This document shows positions 43,776-54,907 of a DNA stretch of 64,000 nucleotides, piece after piece. This DNA is from Armigeres subalbatus (Eukaryota > Arthropoda > Insecta > Diptera > Culicidae). How positions within the stretch are numbered: the stretch's first letter is position 1; the number at the start of each line of letters is the position of its first letter. A model generated the notes under the pieces. The model did not search any database. It saw only the letters and a program-made list of their open reading frames with translations, and had not been told where the DNA came from. The position numbers were made by a program, and so were the translations under genes. The DNA lies in contig NC_085141.1 in the NCBI RefSeq assembly GCF_024139115.2, forward strand, positions 166,552,908 to 166,616,907, written 5' to 3'.

Positions 43776-44064
43776 CTTCTTCTCTCTTCATTGGCATTAC
43801 ATCCCCCCTGGGACATTGCCGCCTCGCAGCTTAGTGTTCAATTAGCACTTCCACAGTTATTAACTGCGAGGTTTCTAAGCCAAGTTACCATTTCTGCATT
43901 CGTATATCATGAGGCTAACACGATGATACTTTTATGCCCAAGGAAGTCGAGACAATTTCCAATCCGAAAATTGTCTAGACCGGCACCGGGAATCGAACCC
44001 AGCCACCCTCAGCATGGTCTTGCTTTGTAGCCGTGCATCTTACCGCACGGCTAAGGAGGGCCCT
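43776..44064 (-). mobile_element. tRNA-derived SINE (Feilai-like), copy 2, most complete
   Basis: Exact 13-bp target duplications GGATTCCCGGTTT at 43763-43775 and 44065-44077. On the minus strand the head reads TTAGCCGTGCGGTAAGATGC (A-box region) and GGCTGGGTTCGATTCCCGGT (B-box region), a clear tRNA ancestry. The body follows, and the element ends with a GAGAGAAGAAG tail. Length 289 bp. It gives the reference structure for the other two copies. Confidence 0.93.
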
Positions 44065-44077
44065 GGATTCCCGGTTT

Positions 44078-44491
44078 GGTCTAGGATTTCGGTTTGGATT
44101 TTTTTCGACTTACATGGGCATAAAACATTCGCAGATCACAATCATCGAGCCCTCCTGCGTGAGCAAACTCTTTTCGAATTTATAAAAATGCATCATGCCT
44201 AAGTTTTTCATGCTAAAATACATCGTTTCACTCACTGCAAAAGAGAAAATGCATAACAACCATACTCAAATTACCCTTTCTTTGCCCTGTTGTTTGTAGC
44301 GTGAACTACAAACTCTTATGCTTGTTCATGATGTTATCATATAACATCTTCGCGAATGCATAACACAAGGCGAGTATACTCTTGTACAATTTCTAGTTAT
44401 ATCCAGCTTTGGTCAGAAACGATTTTCAAAGTTTCACAGTCTTCCCTATGACTAGCAGCGTATAACAAATAGATACAGTTTTAAAAATAAT
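44078..44491. other. Non-coding, no gene seen
   Basis: Nothing recognised up to the target site of LINE-A copy 2. Confidence 0.35.
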
Positions 44492-44505
44492 GTCAGGCCA
44501 TATTT

Positions 44506-45845
44506 ACCACCTCGGCATGATCTGCCTAGGATCCGACGTATAACACGCGTCAATACTGAAGCTCCATCACTGCTAGAGATTCAAAAAACCATCCAAATCA
44601 TGAAATCGAATAAAGCCCCAGGGGTCGACCGCATATCAGCCGAGGTGCTCAAAGCAGACCCCATGACATCCGCTCAACTACTGCATCGTTTATTTCGTAA
44701 TATCTGGGACACCGCAACTTTCCCGGTCAACTGGATGCAAGGTATCTTAGTGAAGGTGCCCAAAAAGGGTGACCTGACTGTATGTGATAACTGGCGAGGC
44801 ATTATTGCTGTGTACCGTTCTCAAAGGTCTGTGCAAAATTATCCTAGCCCGGATTCAGGAGAAGATCGATGCGACTCTCCGGCGGCAGCAAGCCGGATTC
44901 CGTGCCGGAAGATCCTGTGTGGACCATATTGTCACGCTCCGCATCATTCTGGAGCAGGTCAACGAATTCCAAGAGTCCCTTTACTTGGTATTCATTGACT
45001 ACGAAAAAGCTTTCGACCGTCTCAATCACGAGAATATGTGGGGCGCCCTGAGACGCAAGGGAGTTCCTGAGAAAATCATCGGCCTCATCGAAGCACAGTA
45101 CGAGGCCTTTTCGTGTAGAGTGCTGCACAATGGGGTCCTGTCCGACCCTATCCGGGTCGTAGCTGGTGTAAGGCAAGGATGTATTCTATCACCGTTACTG
45201 TTCCTCATCGTAATCGATGAGATTCTGGTAGATGCGATTGACCGTGAACCAAATCGCGGGCTGTTATGGCAGCCTATAACCATGGAGCACCTAAACGACT
45301 TCGAATTGGCTGATGACGTTGCACTCCTCGCGCAACGGCGCTCTGATATGCAGAGTAAGCTCAACTACCTTGCCGAGCGCTCCTCTTCGGCAGGTTTAGT
45401 CATCAACGTCAACAAAACCAAATCGTTGGATGTAAACACGGTGACTCCTTCCAGTTTCACAGTAACCGGGCAACCAGTGGAGAAAGCTTCCAATATCTTG
45501 GTAGCCAAATGGCGTCAACAACGACCTCCATCGTCGTTGTCACCAGAGGCCGATTGCAACAGGAATTCGGGATCGAAAGTGGGGCTGGGTCGGCCACACT
45601 CTACGTAGGGGTGGACACGAAATCTATAAACAAGCATTAGAGTGGAACCAAGCGGGACATCACAGCAGAGGTAGACCCAGAGGCTCATGACGGCGAAGCC
45701 TCAATAAAGAAATAAAAGAAGTCTACCGAAATCTAACCTGGCAACAGGTTAAAGCGATAGCCGGGCAACGCTCAGGATGGAGATCTTTCAAGTCGGGCCT
45801 TTGTACCACCGGAGGTGTACAGGATCCATAAGTAAAAGAAGGTAA
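44506..45845 (+). mobile_element. LINE-A copy 2, 5'-truncated insertion with 14-bp target duplication
   Basis: GTCAGGCCATATTT at 44492-44505 is repeated exactly at 45846-45859. The 1.34-kb insert starts inside the linker before the reverse transcriptase (CACCTCGGCATGATCTGCC) and ends in a short A-rich tail (ATAAGTAAAAGAAGGTAA), showing the true 3' end of LINE-A that copy 1 lacks. A deletion of about 260 bp, corresponding to about 3797-4058 of copy 1, removes part of the RT thumb (ATGGCGTCA|ACAACGA). Confidence 0.92.
44600..45608 (+). pseudogene. LINE-A reverse transcriptase, truncated
   Basis: The fingers (MKSNKAPGVDRISAEVLKAD, VNWMQGILVKVPKKGDLTVC) are in one frame to 44998; the palm continues in a second frame from 44784: LARIQEKIDATLRRQQAGFR, VFIDYEKAFDRLNHENMWGA, VAGVRQGCILSPLLFLIVID and FELADDVALLAQRRSD. 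The QGCILSPLL and LADD motifs lost or damaged in copy 1 are present here. One frameshift near 44800 and the downstream 260-bp deletion leave it non-functional. Endonuclease absent by 5' truncation. Confidence 0.85.
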
Positions 45846-45926
45846 GTCAGGCCATATTTGAAAGATAACATTAGTATACTTTTGATATAAACATTTATGT
45901 ATGAATAATTGAATTAAGTTAAAGTG

Positions 45927-46143
45927 CCGCCATCGAGGGTGACAATGGGTCTGGGGGGTGAGAATTGGTCATCGCTCTCACCGGCAGCCTGGAGGTCGGA
46001 TAGCAAAATGGTTCAAAAAGGTCTCTTGTATTTTAGTCTTCTTGCCATCAGATACATTCAATCTATTCTACAAGCATTCTAAGAACTTGAAACAGTGACG
46101 CATTCTCACCCCCATTTGACCCATTGTCACCCCCGACGACGGT
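45927..46143. mobile_element. Fold-back element with GGGTGACAATGGGT arms
   Basis: GAGGGTGACAATGGGTC and GGGGGGTGAGAAT at the left pair with ATTCTCACCCCC and GACCCATTGTCACCCCC at the right; the outer ends GCCGCCATCG/CGACGACGGT pair more loosely. Length about 217 bp. No protein, target duplication unclear. Confidence 0.7.
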
Positions 46144-47119
46144 AATGTGTTTTCTTAGAAGGATGTCCTCTGAAAACACAATGACAGCATTTCATGTCTT
46201 TTTGCTCCAATGCCCTTATTATTTTTTTGTTACATTTTGTATGTTCTCAGCAATAAGTCTAACTGTTAGTTTTTTATGTTGGCAAGTTTCTGAGAACATA
46301 GATGCGTCCATTTCCATGATGCCTTTTGGTGTGGAGTGGGGAGTGAATGGTAGCATAAAAAAGAATCATTCAGCTAAAAAACCGTTTTAAATCAACTTTT
46401 AGGCAATTTATTGTTAACACAAACAAGAGAATCCATTATTCATTGCAACAAACGTTAATTCACGGTTTTCAACGAAGAAGAACAAAAGAAAGCCTACTAT
46501 AATTCAAATAGATAATTCAATTCAGATATGAGTTTTTAGATGCTGAGAAGGGTGCGTTTCAACCCATGATTGATTTGAATCGTTCATGAGTTTTTCTCAA
46601 CACTGCTTAAGCGTTGTTTTATCTCACATTGAGGAATTTTACGCGTGTTTTATCTCACATTAGGGAATACAAATATTTCACTCTGATAAATAATTTAAAA
46701 TATACAAATATGCAGTTTAGGACGAATGAAGGCTGCTGGGTTTGTTTAAAGTTTTTCGTAAACATTAAATAATTTTTAATCTTTTACCACATTTTTGTGT
46801 GTCCTTATCAAGCAGACTTTCAGCCCTAGGCTGGCTCGTCTCCGGAGTTTTTATCACATGTAGTCTGTGAACCGCTGTCGACCTCTCAGCTTTACTACAC
46901 ACCAAATTTTCATTTGGCTCAGGAAAATTTAGCATTTTGACAATTTTCACCTTCCCCGCTAAAGTTTGTCGTCAACAGTAGTACTGATTTGCAGCCATGA
47001 CTGCATTAGGAAGTTATTCGGGTCTTCGCTCACGGGTCCTTACTGTGGAACCTGACGAGTGGATATGAATTTATGCATTACTAACCCGACGAACTTCGTT
47101 TCGCCTAAAATTGATTTAT
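46144..47119. other. Non-coding, with small repeats
   Basis: GTGTTTTATCTCACATTRGGGAAT-like text is duplicated in tandem at 46613-46673. GACTTTCAGCCCTAGGCTGGCTCGTCTC at 46814-46841 echoes 18599-18628. No supported gene. Confidence 0.4.
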
Positions 47120-47410
47120 TCTTGCTTCATTTGTATCAGAGCCCCCCTTTCCAGAAGGAGGAGAGTATTCGAACCGCCACAGAAGCATATATTCCCTTCC
47201 AAAACATCCACATGCCTGATTTGGTTCCTTTAGCTTGAATAATTATCGAAATTGGTGTTTCAATTGCCCCCCCCCCCCTTTCCATCTTAAAAACCTTCTT
47301 CGGCCCGAAAAATCTCTGCATACAAATTTTCACTCCGATCGGTTCAGTAGTTTCCGAGTTTATAAGAGTCAGACAGACAGAAATTCATTTTTATATTGTA
47401 TATAGATATA
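47120..47410. repeat. Dispersed repeat unit related to 60010-60905
   Basis: GAGCCCCCCTTTCCAGAAGG-type text, then a TTTGGTTCC core and the closing phrase GGTTCAGTAGTTTCCGAGT with CAGACAGACAGAAATTCATT and a TATATAGATATAGA tail. The same order of motifs ends the 60-kb array, so this is a short copy of the same repeat family. Confidence 0.65.
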
Positions 47411-47489
47411 GATTACTGAAATTCATTACGAAATTGATCATGTTCCGATTATAAAAAGATGAGTGACGTATATAAGCTTTTTCAGATAG

Positions 47490-48107
47490 GGGGAAGGGTC
47501 ATTTGGCCGAAACCCATTCGGCCGAAAGCCATTTGGCCGAATGCCATTAGGCCGAACAGACCATTAGGCAGAAAACCATCGTTTGGCCGAAAAGGTCATT
47601 TGGCCGAACGGTGTTGAACTTAGTCTGTAGATTAAAAAAACACCTTAATAAAGAATAAAAAAAAAAAAATCATTTGGCCGAAAGGGTTGTTTGACCGAAA
47701 GGGTCATTTGGCCGAAAGGGTCATTTGACCGAAAGGGTCGTTTGGCTGAAAGGATTATTTAGCCGAAAGGGTTATTTGGCCGAAATGGTCATTCGGCCGA
47801 AAGGATCATTTAGCAAAAAGGGTCATTTGGCCGAAAGGGTCCCTTCCGGCCAAACGACACTTTTGGTCAAATGACCCTTTCGACCAAACGACCCTTTCGG
47901 CCAAATGACTTTCAGTTTAAAGACCCTTTCGGCCAAACGACTCTTTTGGCCAAATGACTTTCGGCCTAATGGTCTGTTCGGCCAAATGGTATATTCGGCC
48001 AAACAACTTTCGGCCAAATGGTATATTCGGCCAAACAACTTTCGGCCTAGTGGCATTCGGCCAAATGACTTTCGGGCGAATGGGTTTCGGCCAAATGACC
48101 CTTCCCC
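47490..48107. mobile_element. Giant fold-back made of GGCCGAAAGGGTCATTT units
   Basis: The left half is a head-to-tail array of about 17-bp units (TCATTTGGCCGAAAGGG); near 47848 the orientation flips and the right half holds the reverse complement (CCCTTTCGGCCAAATGA). The outermost 60 or so bp form near-perfect arms (GGGGAAGGGTCATTTGGCCG at 47490; CGGCCAAATGACCCTTCCCC ending at 48107). A separate A-tailed retroposed piece interrupts the left half at about 47608-47670. Confidence 0.88.
47608..47670 (+). mobile_element. Retroposed tail, relative of 6709-6764
   Basis: GGTGTTGAACTTAGTCTGTA then ATTAAAAAAACACCTTAATA and an A-run, closely matching 6711-6764. It is flanked by TCATTTGGCCGAA on both sides, which may be a target duplication but is also the unit of the surrounding array. 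Confidence 0.7.
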
Positions 48108-48666
48108 AAGTAACCCCTAAAATATTAGCTGAACATTCAGTAAAAAAGAGCTGCTGCAATATTGCCGGAAATCCAGCAAAGTTGCTGTCAGTTTTGGGTA
48201 AGGATGTTTTGTTGAAGATTCAGTTCAAAATATTTTACTGGATGTGTGGCTGTATTTACATCACAGGAACATTCAGCAAAATTTTGCTGATTTCCAGCGA
48301 AATAAAATTAGTATATAGCCAGATTTGTGTGATTCTTGAACTACCCTAATACATCCTACATACTATTGCATTATCATGATCGATACTGACAAAAATGCAT
48401 GTCTCCTAGCTGCTTGACCGTAATAAGACACACTACATTCTCGAATGTTCTCGAAAGGCAAAGAAAATAGCAGAAATTGCCTACTATCTATGTATCTATT
48501 GATTGTTTGCAGCTGGATTTGCCAACTCACAGACAATGACTAGCGCATCATGCTGTCGATGCCACGACTGGGTGGTCGGCCATGTACAGAAAAAAAAAAT
48601 GTGAAACAGGTGGAAACAAGTGCCGAGGCCAGTAAAACCATACAAGTACTTGTTATTTTTATCAGC
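48108..48666. other. Non-coding, no gene seen
   Basis: No recognised feature. Confidence 0.35.
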
Positions 48667-48900
48667 ATCCTTTGCACAAGGGAAAACGTATTTCGTCTCT
48701 AGAAAAGGAAAGTATCGCCACGACCACGATAGGGCTATTATCGAATAAAGATCCTCTTTTGAGAGAGCTATATTTAGCAACAACGGCAGTGCAAGAGGAT
48801 GAACCATGCGGTAGACTCGTCGAGAAAGAATCGTATTATCGAAATTACTTTTGTGTCAAATGCCATATAGGACACAATGCAGCTTGGAGACTGGCTCGGT
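48667..48900 (+). CDS. Candidate unidentified exon
   Basis: Seventy-eight codons open between a plausible acceptor (TTGTTATTTTTATCAG ending at 48666) and a donor-like CG|GTAAAA at 48901. It reads LHKGKRISSLEKESIATTTI, then LLRELYLATTAVQEDEPCGR and SYYRNYFCVKCHIGHNAAWR. C-x-x-C followed by H-x-x-x-H could be a fragment of a zinc-binding motif. I do not recognise the family and see no partner exons on the plus strand. It may equally be a transposon remnant. Confidence 0.25.
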
Positions 48901-48902
48901 AA

Positions 48903-49842
48903 AATTGTTTCACTGCGAGCTCTATCTTGTTACCTCTGAAGAATAAATCCCATCATTACACGAATCGCTGACCACAGGGATACATAATTTGGTGGGATTG
49001 AAGCGTTTTCAAATTCTACAACAACGTTTTAAGTAGAAAAAAAAAACTGTGTGTAATCACGATTCTAAATATTTCTCTTTTGTAAAAAATCTAGAATTTA
49101 AAAATCAAAATGTTTACTCAAGTGTATAGTATGAATTTTTCTCAATTTTGAGAAAAATCAACATATTTCTACAACATAAATATAAGAGAAATGTGTATCT
49201 TAAGGTAATATTTTATTAAATAAAAAATTGAAACGTTTTAGTTTTAAATACTTACGATGCGAGTTCGACTCTAAACATACATGACATAAAGACTTAAAAC
49301 TATACTAAAGCAATCTTTTAAATTTAATTATGGAAGCCTTCCATGTCTATGTAGGAACCCTAGGTATGAAGAGGCCTTTCAAATAATCGGGCTTTATGAC
49401 AGTTCATTTGGTTTAATGTTTGAGCTCAATACAACGCACACTCTGCATGATTTGTTCTATGCGGGGCTTTACCTCTGCGCGTTACATAATTACCGCGAAG
49501 CTTTCCAAATTTTTCCTATTCTCCGTAGTAAGTACGAGTTCACAATTTTAACTTTACACTTATTTAAATCTTGAACAGTGATACTAAGGCTTCGATTGGT
49601 TTTGCGAATTAAAATCAAATTAAACTTAAAAGTGACAGTTTAATAGATTTCAAATAATTTTCAAATAATATTTGACACACACATTCGACAGATGTTTTTT
49701 TATGTTCTTGGTAAGCAACCGCCATTCTCATCGTCAGGTAGTTTTTCACTTTCAAAGTACACTTTTAAGTTTAATATTAATTTAATTTTAATTCAATGCG
49801 AAGTCAAAACTTTGTCTCAGGTAGTCTTATACGCCTTGTTTT
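48903..49842. other. Non-coding, no gene seen
   Basis: AT-rich with no delimited element. Confidence 0.35.
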
Positions 49843-49966
49843 GGCGCTGTCTTATACTTCTTCTTCACACACTCCCACAGTTATTAACTGCGAGGTTTCT
49901 AAGGCAAGTTACCATTTCTGCATTTGTATATCATGAGGCTAACACGATGATACTTTTATGCCCAGG

Positions 49967-52773
49967 CAGAGATGCCAGATTTGAAGACATGTCTTCAATT
50001 TGAAGACATTTGAATCTCTGTGAAGACATTTATTTCGTGAAGACATTTTGAAGACTTTTCAAAATATTTGAAGACTTATCTACTTATTTGAAGATACCTG
50101 AAGACAATCAAAAAGCCAGCAAGTGGAAAATACAATTTTATTTTTTACTTATAAATTCTGCGGCTTCTATAGTAATATATGTAAAAGTCTATGTCTCGGG
50201 CCTAAAATCTCAAACATAAAAATACCTTCACTCTAGCGGGCTGATAACTGGAACCACATAACATATAGGCATCATTGTCTTGAAATGTGGTCCTTCCATG
50301 ATTTCGAAACACTAGCGAACCTAGTGGTGGAAGTCAAGCTTTACTGAACAACGCGCATAAGACAGGGCAGCATCGCATGATTTTCTGTCTCTTTCTTTCG
50401 CCTTGGCTATACAGAAGCGCCGTTCTTCGATTGTTGATACACAAAGAGTTCACTTTGAAATTTGCAGTTTGTTCTATGATGTCTATCTGTTTTGTGCTGG
50501 AACGCATTTCAGACCTCATACGCACTTAACTTTGAGTTGTGTGCTAGTTAAAAAATTCCCGATGACAGAATTTGTTTGAATTTTCCTTGGCTGCGGCGGC
50601 TTTTTTGACGTGTATGTAAAAAGGTATTTCGATTATTACATCGGAACGCAAAAATTGATTGATTCAACCGTTGAGCTAGAACCTGAATTTTATCTTAATT
50701 CCTTTTAAATTCATTTGATCTTTTCGGAATTTCCATGTGACTTTCCTCTAAATATCCGTCGGGAAACTCTTTGAATTTTTCGTGAATTTTTGAAAGAATT
50801 TTCTGTGAAAATTTCAAAGAATTTTTCGTGTAAAATTATGAGAATTTCTTGTCTAAACTCAAGAGAATTGAAATTGGGAATTCAGTTCAAAATTAATATT
50901 TATCTTATAATTTCCGTAAAAAGATATAAAAGGAATCCTCCAAAATTTAAATTGAAAATTCTCCTTAATTTCCACAAGTTCTTCTGAACTCCCAGAATAA
51001 ATCCCTTTTAATTTCCACAAGAAAATTGTCTCAATTAATTTTAATAGAATTTTTTTTACGAATGTCGACAAGAAATTGAATTTGTTCTGGTGTTAAATGA
51101 TTATTTCTCATTATTATTATTATTATTAACACAAAATTTGGAGGAGAGAAAAACCCCTTTGAGTGAATTCCTAATGAATTACTTCTCAAAAAGGCACAAA
51201 ACCTCCTCATCTTTTCAAAAAACGTTACAAATTAAAAAAAAAATTAAAACTACAAGCTCATGCGGATTATTTCTCATTATTTCCATGGTAAATTTCTAGA
51301 AGTTTTCTAGAAAATTTTTTTCCAGAAGTTTCTTTTGGAATTCCACAGGAAATTGCTTCAATGATTCCTCAGAAATTCATCAGGAAAATCCTTCAGGTAT
51401 TCCTCCAGAAAAGCTCTCCGGAATTCATCTTGAAGATTCTACAGGAATTCCTTCTTAAGTCCTTCCAAGTATTGCTCCGGAAGTTCCTTCGGAACTTTCT
51501 CCAGAAGTTCCTTCAATAAATGCTTTGGATGTTCCAACAGGAATTCCTCAGGAAATTTTTTTAGGAGACTTTCAGAAATAATAAGCTCCATCCATAAGAA
51601 GCTCCATCCAGAAGAAAGCTATAAGCTCCATCGGGAATTTATCCAGAAGTTGATCTAGATATTTATTCAGACGTTCCTTTAGAAAATTCTCCGGATTTTT
51701 TTCAAGTATTTCGCAGTAAATTTTGAATCCCAACAGGGTATTCTTTAAAAAGAAATTTGGAAGAGTTCCACGTGAAAATTCAGTTTAAAAATCCGACTCA
51801 ATACAAAATCCAGGGGAAACTCGTTTTAAAAAATTAAGGAATTTTAAAAAATATTCTCTTGAATTCTATAACAATTTGAATGTTAAAAAAAAACATTATT
51901 CAACATCAGTAATACACTGGTGGAAATAAGTTTAAAGACAAGCTCGGTTTCCATACAAAATGGCCATGTTGGGAGGTCAATATCTTGATTTTTAGCGATT
52001 CGATTGGGCAGATTTTTTGCAAGCAGGCCTAAAATGACTTAATTTTTTATTCCATGATAGTAACAATTATGCATATGTTCTGCTTGTACGCGTTTCTGTT
52101 GGAAATAATTATAAAGACAGTTCCGTTGTATGGAGCCCCATATAAAAAAGTGGTGTCTTTATAATTATTTCCAGATCCGGAGGTCAAAATCAATAGAGAT
52201 GTATACAATTCACTCACAGATCGATAGTTCAAGCTGAAAACAGGTGCCTAGTAAAATTTTAGCCAAATCGAATCGCTAAGAATCGAGATTTCGATCCTCA
52301 AACATGATGAAAATGTATGAAAATAATGCTTGTCTTTATACTTATTTCCGGCGGTATACAAGGAGATTATTGAATTTACACACCTATTGGGGTCTCCAAT
52401 AGCCTTGCGAGCAAAGGCGTAGTATTGCCAATCCGAAGATGGTGAGTTCGATTCTCGGTCCGGTCTAGGGTGTAATCGGGTTGGAAACATTCTCGACAAC
52501 CTGGGCATAGTGTATCCATTGTACTTGCCACACAAGATAATATAGAAATATAGAAAACGGGCATATAGAAAACTTTTAATAACTGAAGAAATGCTAATTT
52601 AATACTAAGTTGAAAAGCAGGCCAAGTTCCAATTGGAAGCCATTGCAGAATAAGAAGAAGACCTATTGGATTTTGAAATTTTTCGCTGATAATCATAATC
52701 TTAATACTGAAGACATTTGAAGACATTTTTAAACGACTGTGAAGACATTGGAAAATATCATCTGGCATCCCTG
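49967..52773. mobile_element. 2,807-bp hAT-type element, non-autonomous
   Basis: CAGAGATGCCAGAT at the left and ATCTGGCATCCCTG at the right are 14-bp terminal inverted repeats (one mismatch), starting CAG and ending CTG. TGCCCAGG at 49959-49966 and 52774-52781 is an exact 8-bp target duplication. Both ends carry clustered subterminal repeats of GAAGACATTT / TTGAAGAC, the sort of motif bound by hAT transposases. No transposase frame survives; the inside holds AT-rich DNA, a GGAATTCC-type degenerate repeat (51300-51560) and a nested element (51915-52356). Confidence 0.92.
51915..52356. mobile_element. TA-flanked MITE nested in the hAT element
   Basis: CACTGGTGGAAATAAGTTTA then AAGACAAGC at the left pairs with GCTTGTCTTTATACTTATTT then CCGGCGGTA at the right; TA lies on both sides (51913-51914 and 52357-52358). 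GGAAATAATTATAAAGACA and its reverse complement also occur inside. The form fits a Tc1/mariner-like non-autonomous element of about 442 bp. No transposase. Confidence 0.78.
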
Positions 52774-52902
52774 TGCCCAGGGAAGTTAAGACGATTTCCA
52801 ATCCGAAAATTGTCTAAACCAGCACCGGGAATCGAACGCAGCCACCCTCAGCATGGTCTTGCTTTGTAGTCGCGCAACTTACCGCACGGCGCTGTCTCAT
52901 AC

Positions 52903-53099
52903 ATGACAGTTAAATGAAAGACTTTTTCGCCAGAATGGAAATGGGCCAACATGTCAGAAATCAAAATTAGGAGTTCAAATGTATTGACAAAATTAAAAAC
53001 GTCAAACGAGTACGTAATGGGGAATGAACCAATTATTTATTTGCATTCATGTTAATGTACCTATTGCTTTCGTTCTTAAATCAATTTTTCAATGTTCAA
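52903..53099. other. Short unassigned spacer
   Basis: No feature recognised between the SINE target duplication and the next LINE remnant. Confidence 0.3.
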
Positions 53100-54360
53100 T
53101 CCTACCAGTTTCTGATAGAAAACGACGAGACTGAACTCCCCGTCGAACGGTTCGTCGAAAAATAATTACGATGGAGGACTCTTCCCTTAGTAGGATAATT
53201 TCTGAGGCTATTCTAATGAAGGTCACCAAGAGAGTTATGACCAGCCATGTAAACGAGGCAGTGCGAGAGAAGATCGAAGTGATCAGAGACATCACGGATG
53301 TGATCGTGTCATTCTTGAATAACCGGCCATACAAGTAGAATTTTAAGTTTTAAAACGCTCTTTAAAAGTGTTATAAAACCAGAAACCAAGGGCCGTGCTT
53401 ACTCTCTGTGACCTGGTCGTAGTAGCTGAGCAGAAGTAGTAAGTCCCTGCTGCAAACTAATAAAGAGGCAATACGAAAGATTCGCCTCCATACTGAAGAT
53501 AAAGTGTCGGTACTAGAAAAAAAGTCAAATGTGGCCTAAGAGTACGCGATAGTTTTAAAGACCCTCGGAAGTGGTCATAAACCCTCTGGTCTAGGAACAG
53601 ACTTCAACTGCATCGGACGAACGTAGATCGGCGAGATGAATCATGTCCTGTTGCGCCGAAGAGTTCTACGTATGAAAAGTTGATAAACGAATTACTGGGT
53701 GATGGAGTTCAGATACGAGACCTATTCCCAGTAGAAGTAATCAGTGCCAAGGACTGGACGAAATCACCTAAACCGGTAGAAGCGCTAAAAAACAAATGCG
53801 GAGTCGAATTTCAGCATAACACGATTCGTTTACGAAAGAATTACACGTGTACACAGGTGGCCTCATTTCAAGTACCTGTGGTGGACGCCAAAAAGATACT
53901 GGATAAGGTTTAATTGAAGGTGGGAAGGTCGAAATCTCCAGAGGCCATAAACCTACTTCAGGTCGGTCACCAGGCAAAAAGACAGGGCTTAGCAAACCAT
54001 ACCCGAGGCACTAGTCTTCAAGCTCACACTTCTCAGGCCACACCGAGGTGTTTGTTCTGCGCCAATGGCGTAGACATCAAACATCCCACTGGTGGACGGT
54101 CTTGTGCTTGCAAGTATCACAGTTGAACCTGTTCCAGGCAGCTCAACTATTGCTGCTGTAGCTGTTCAACAATATATCAGTGTCTTAGATACTATTACGG
54201 CGCTGCTAACCATCCTGAAACCGGTATTATAGTGCGAGACTTTAACGCCTGAGCAGTTAACTGGAATAGTTGCCCCATCAACGCTAGGGGTCGTAGCCTG
54301 CTAGCTGGATTTGTGAGGCTAAATGTTCTCCTGCCGGACGATGGTTAAGATCTAACCTGT
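53100..54360 (+). mobile_element. R1/LOA-like LINE remnant (gag end + endonuclease pieces)
   Basis: A plus-strand frame at 53680-53913 reads MINELLGDGVQIRDLFPVEV and later CTQVASFQVPVVDAKKILDK; the VASFQVPVVDAKKIL phrase followed by V-x-V-G is the region before the zinc knuckles in gag proteins of the R1/LOA group. The knuckle region (about 53950-54110) is scrambled (CLFCANGVDI). At 54239-54350 VRDFNA-AVNWNS...NARGRSLLAGFVRLNVLL matches the G-D-F-N-A-W/R-G-x-x-L endonuclease motif. Many stops. Clade inferred from these phrases only. Confidence 0.65.
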
Positions 54361-54907
54361 AACCTAACCTAACGCTGTAACGTTTTGAAGCATCGATTGG
54401 AAAATAAGCCATGATAAAGGGATGGCAAGGGGTTTTCGTCTAGCGACAATCAAACTAAACCTCTATTCTAAGGCTTTCCTTCTCCAATGGCTCTTTATTC
54501 CAACGCCCATTTCCCAATTTAGTGTTCTTCTAGCATTTCCACAGTTAATAATGGAAAGCTTTTCTAATCCTTCCAACACATGAATACCTATCGAGAGGAA
54601 ATTGAGCCTGATGCGCACATCCACGTCATAGACCGGACCATGAACCGAACTCATCATCTCCGGAACAAAACCTATGCATTTGCTAGTAAAGCTAACTAGA
54701 AATCTGATAGGCACAATTACTTCAAACAAAAAAAAAACAGTCCTTACAATTCTGTATGAAATTTTGAAATATGCATAGGCTTTAAGATGCTTATACAAAA
54801 ATGTAAACAGATACAGATAGCTTATAAAATTTCTTGCATTAGAATCTAGCATTTTTTTATATTCAAAGGCTTTATACAGTTTTTGCAAAGTTCTTACACA
54901 AAATTTG
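54361..54907. other. Non-coding, partial SINE-like text
   Basis: At 54475-54560 TTCCTTCTCCAATGGCTCTTTATTCC and AGCATTTCCACAGTTAATAATGGAAAGC distantly resemble the SINE tail half (compare 43776-43870), suggesting an old copy. The rest is unassigned. Confidence 0.4.

Larger units (their letters stand above)
49858..52887 (-). mobile_element. tRNA-derived SINE, copy 3, split by a hAT element
   Basis: The two SINE parts are 49858-49966 and 52774-52887. Target duplications GGCGCTGTCTYATAC flank the whole at 49843-49857 and 52888-52902 (one mismatch). The tRNA-like head is at the right (TGGCTGCGTTCGATTCCCGG in reverse complement) and the CTTCTTC tail at the left. The SINE body is cut inside TATGCCCAGG by the 2.8-kb insertion, whose own 8-bp duplication accounts for the repeated TGCCCAGG. 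Confidence 0.92.

Noticed and set aside
47490..48107. Coding frames in the GGCCGAAA array
   Set aside because: Frames such as LAECTIWPNRPLGRKSFG are translations of the tandem unit, present on both strands.
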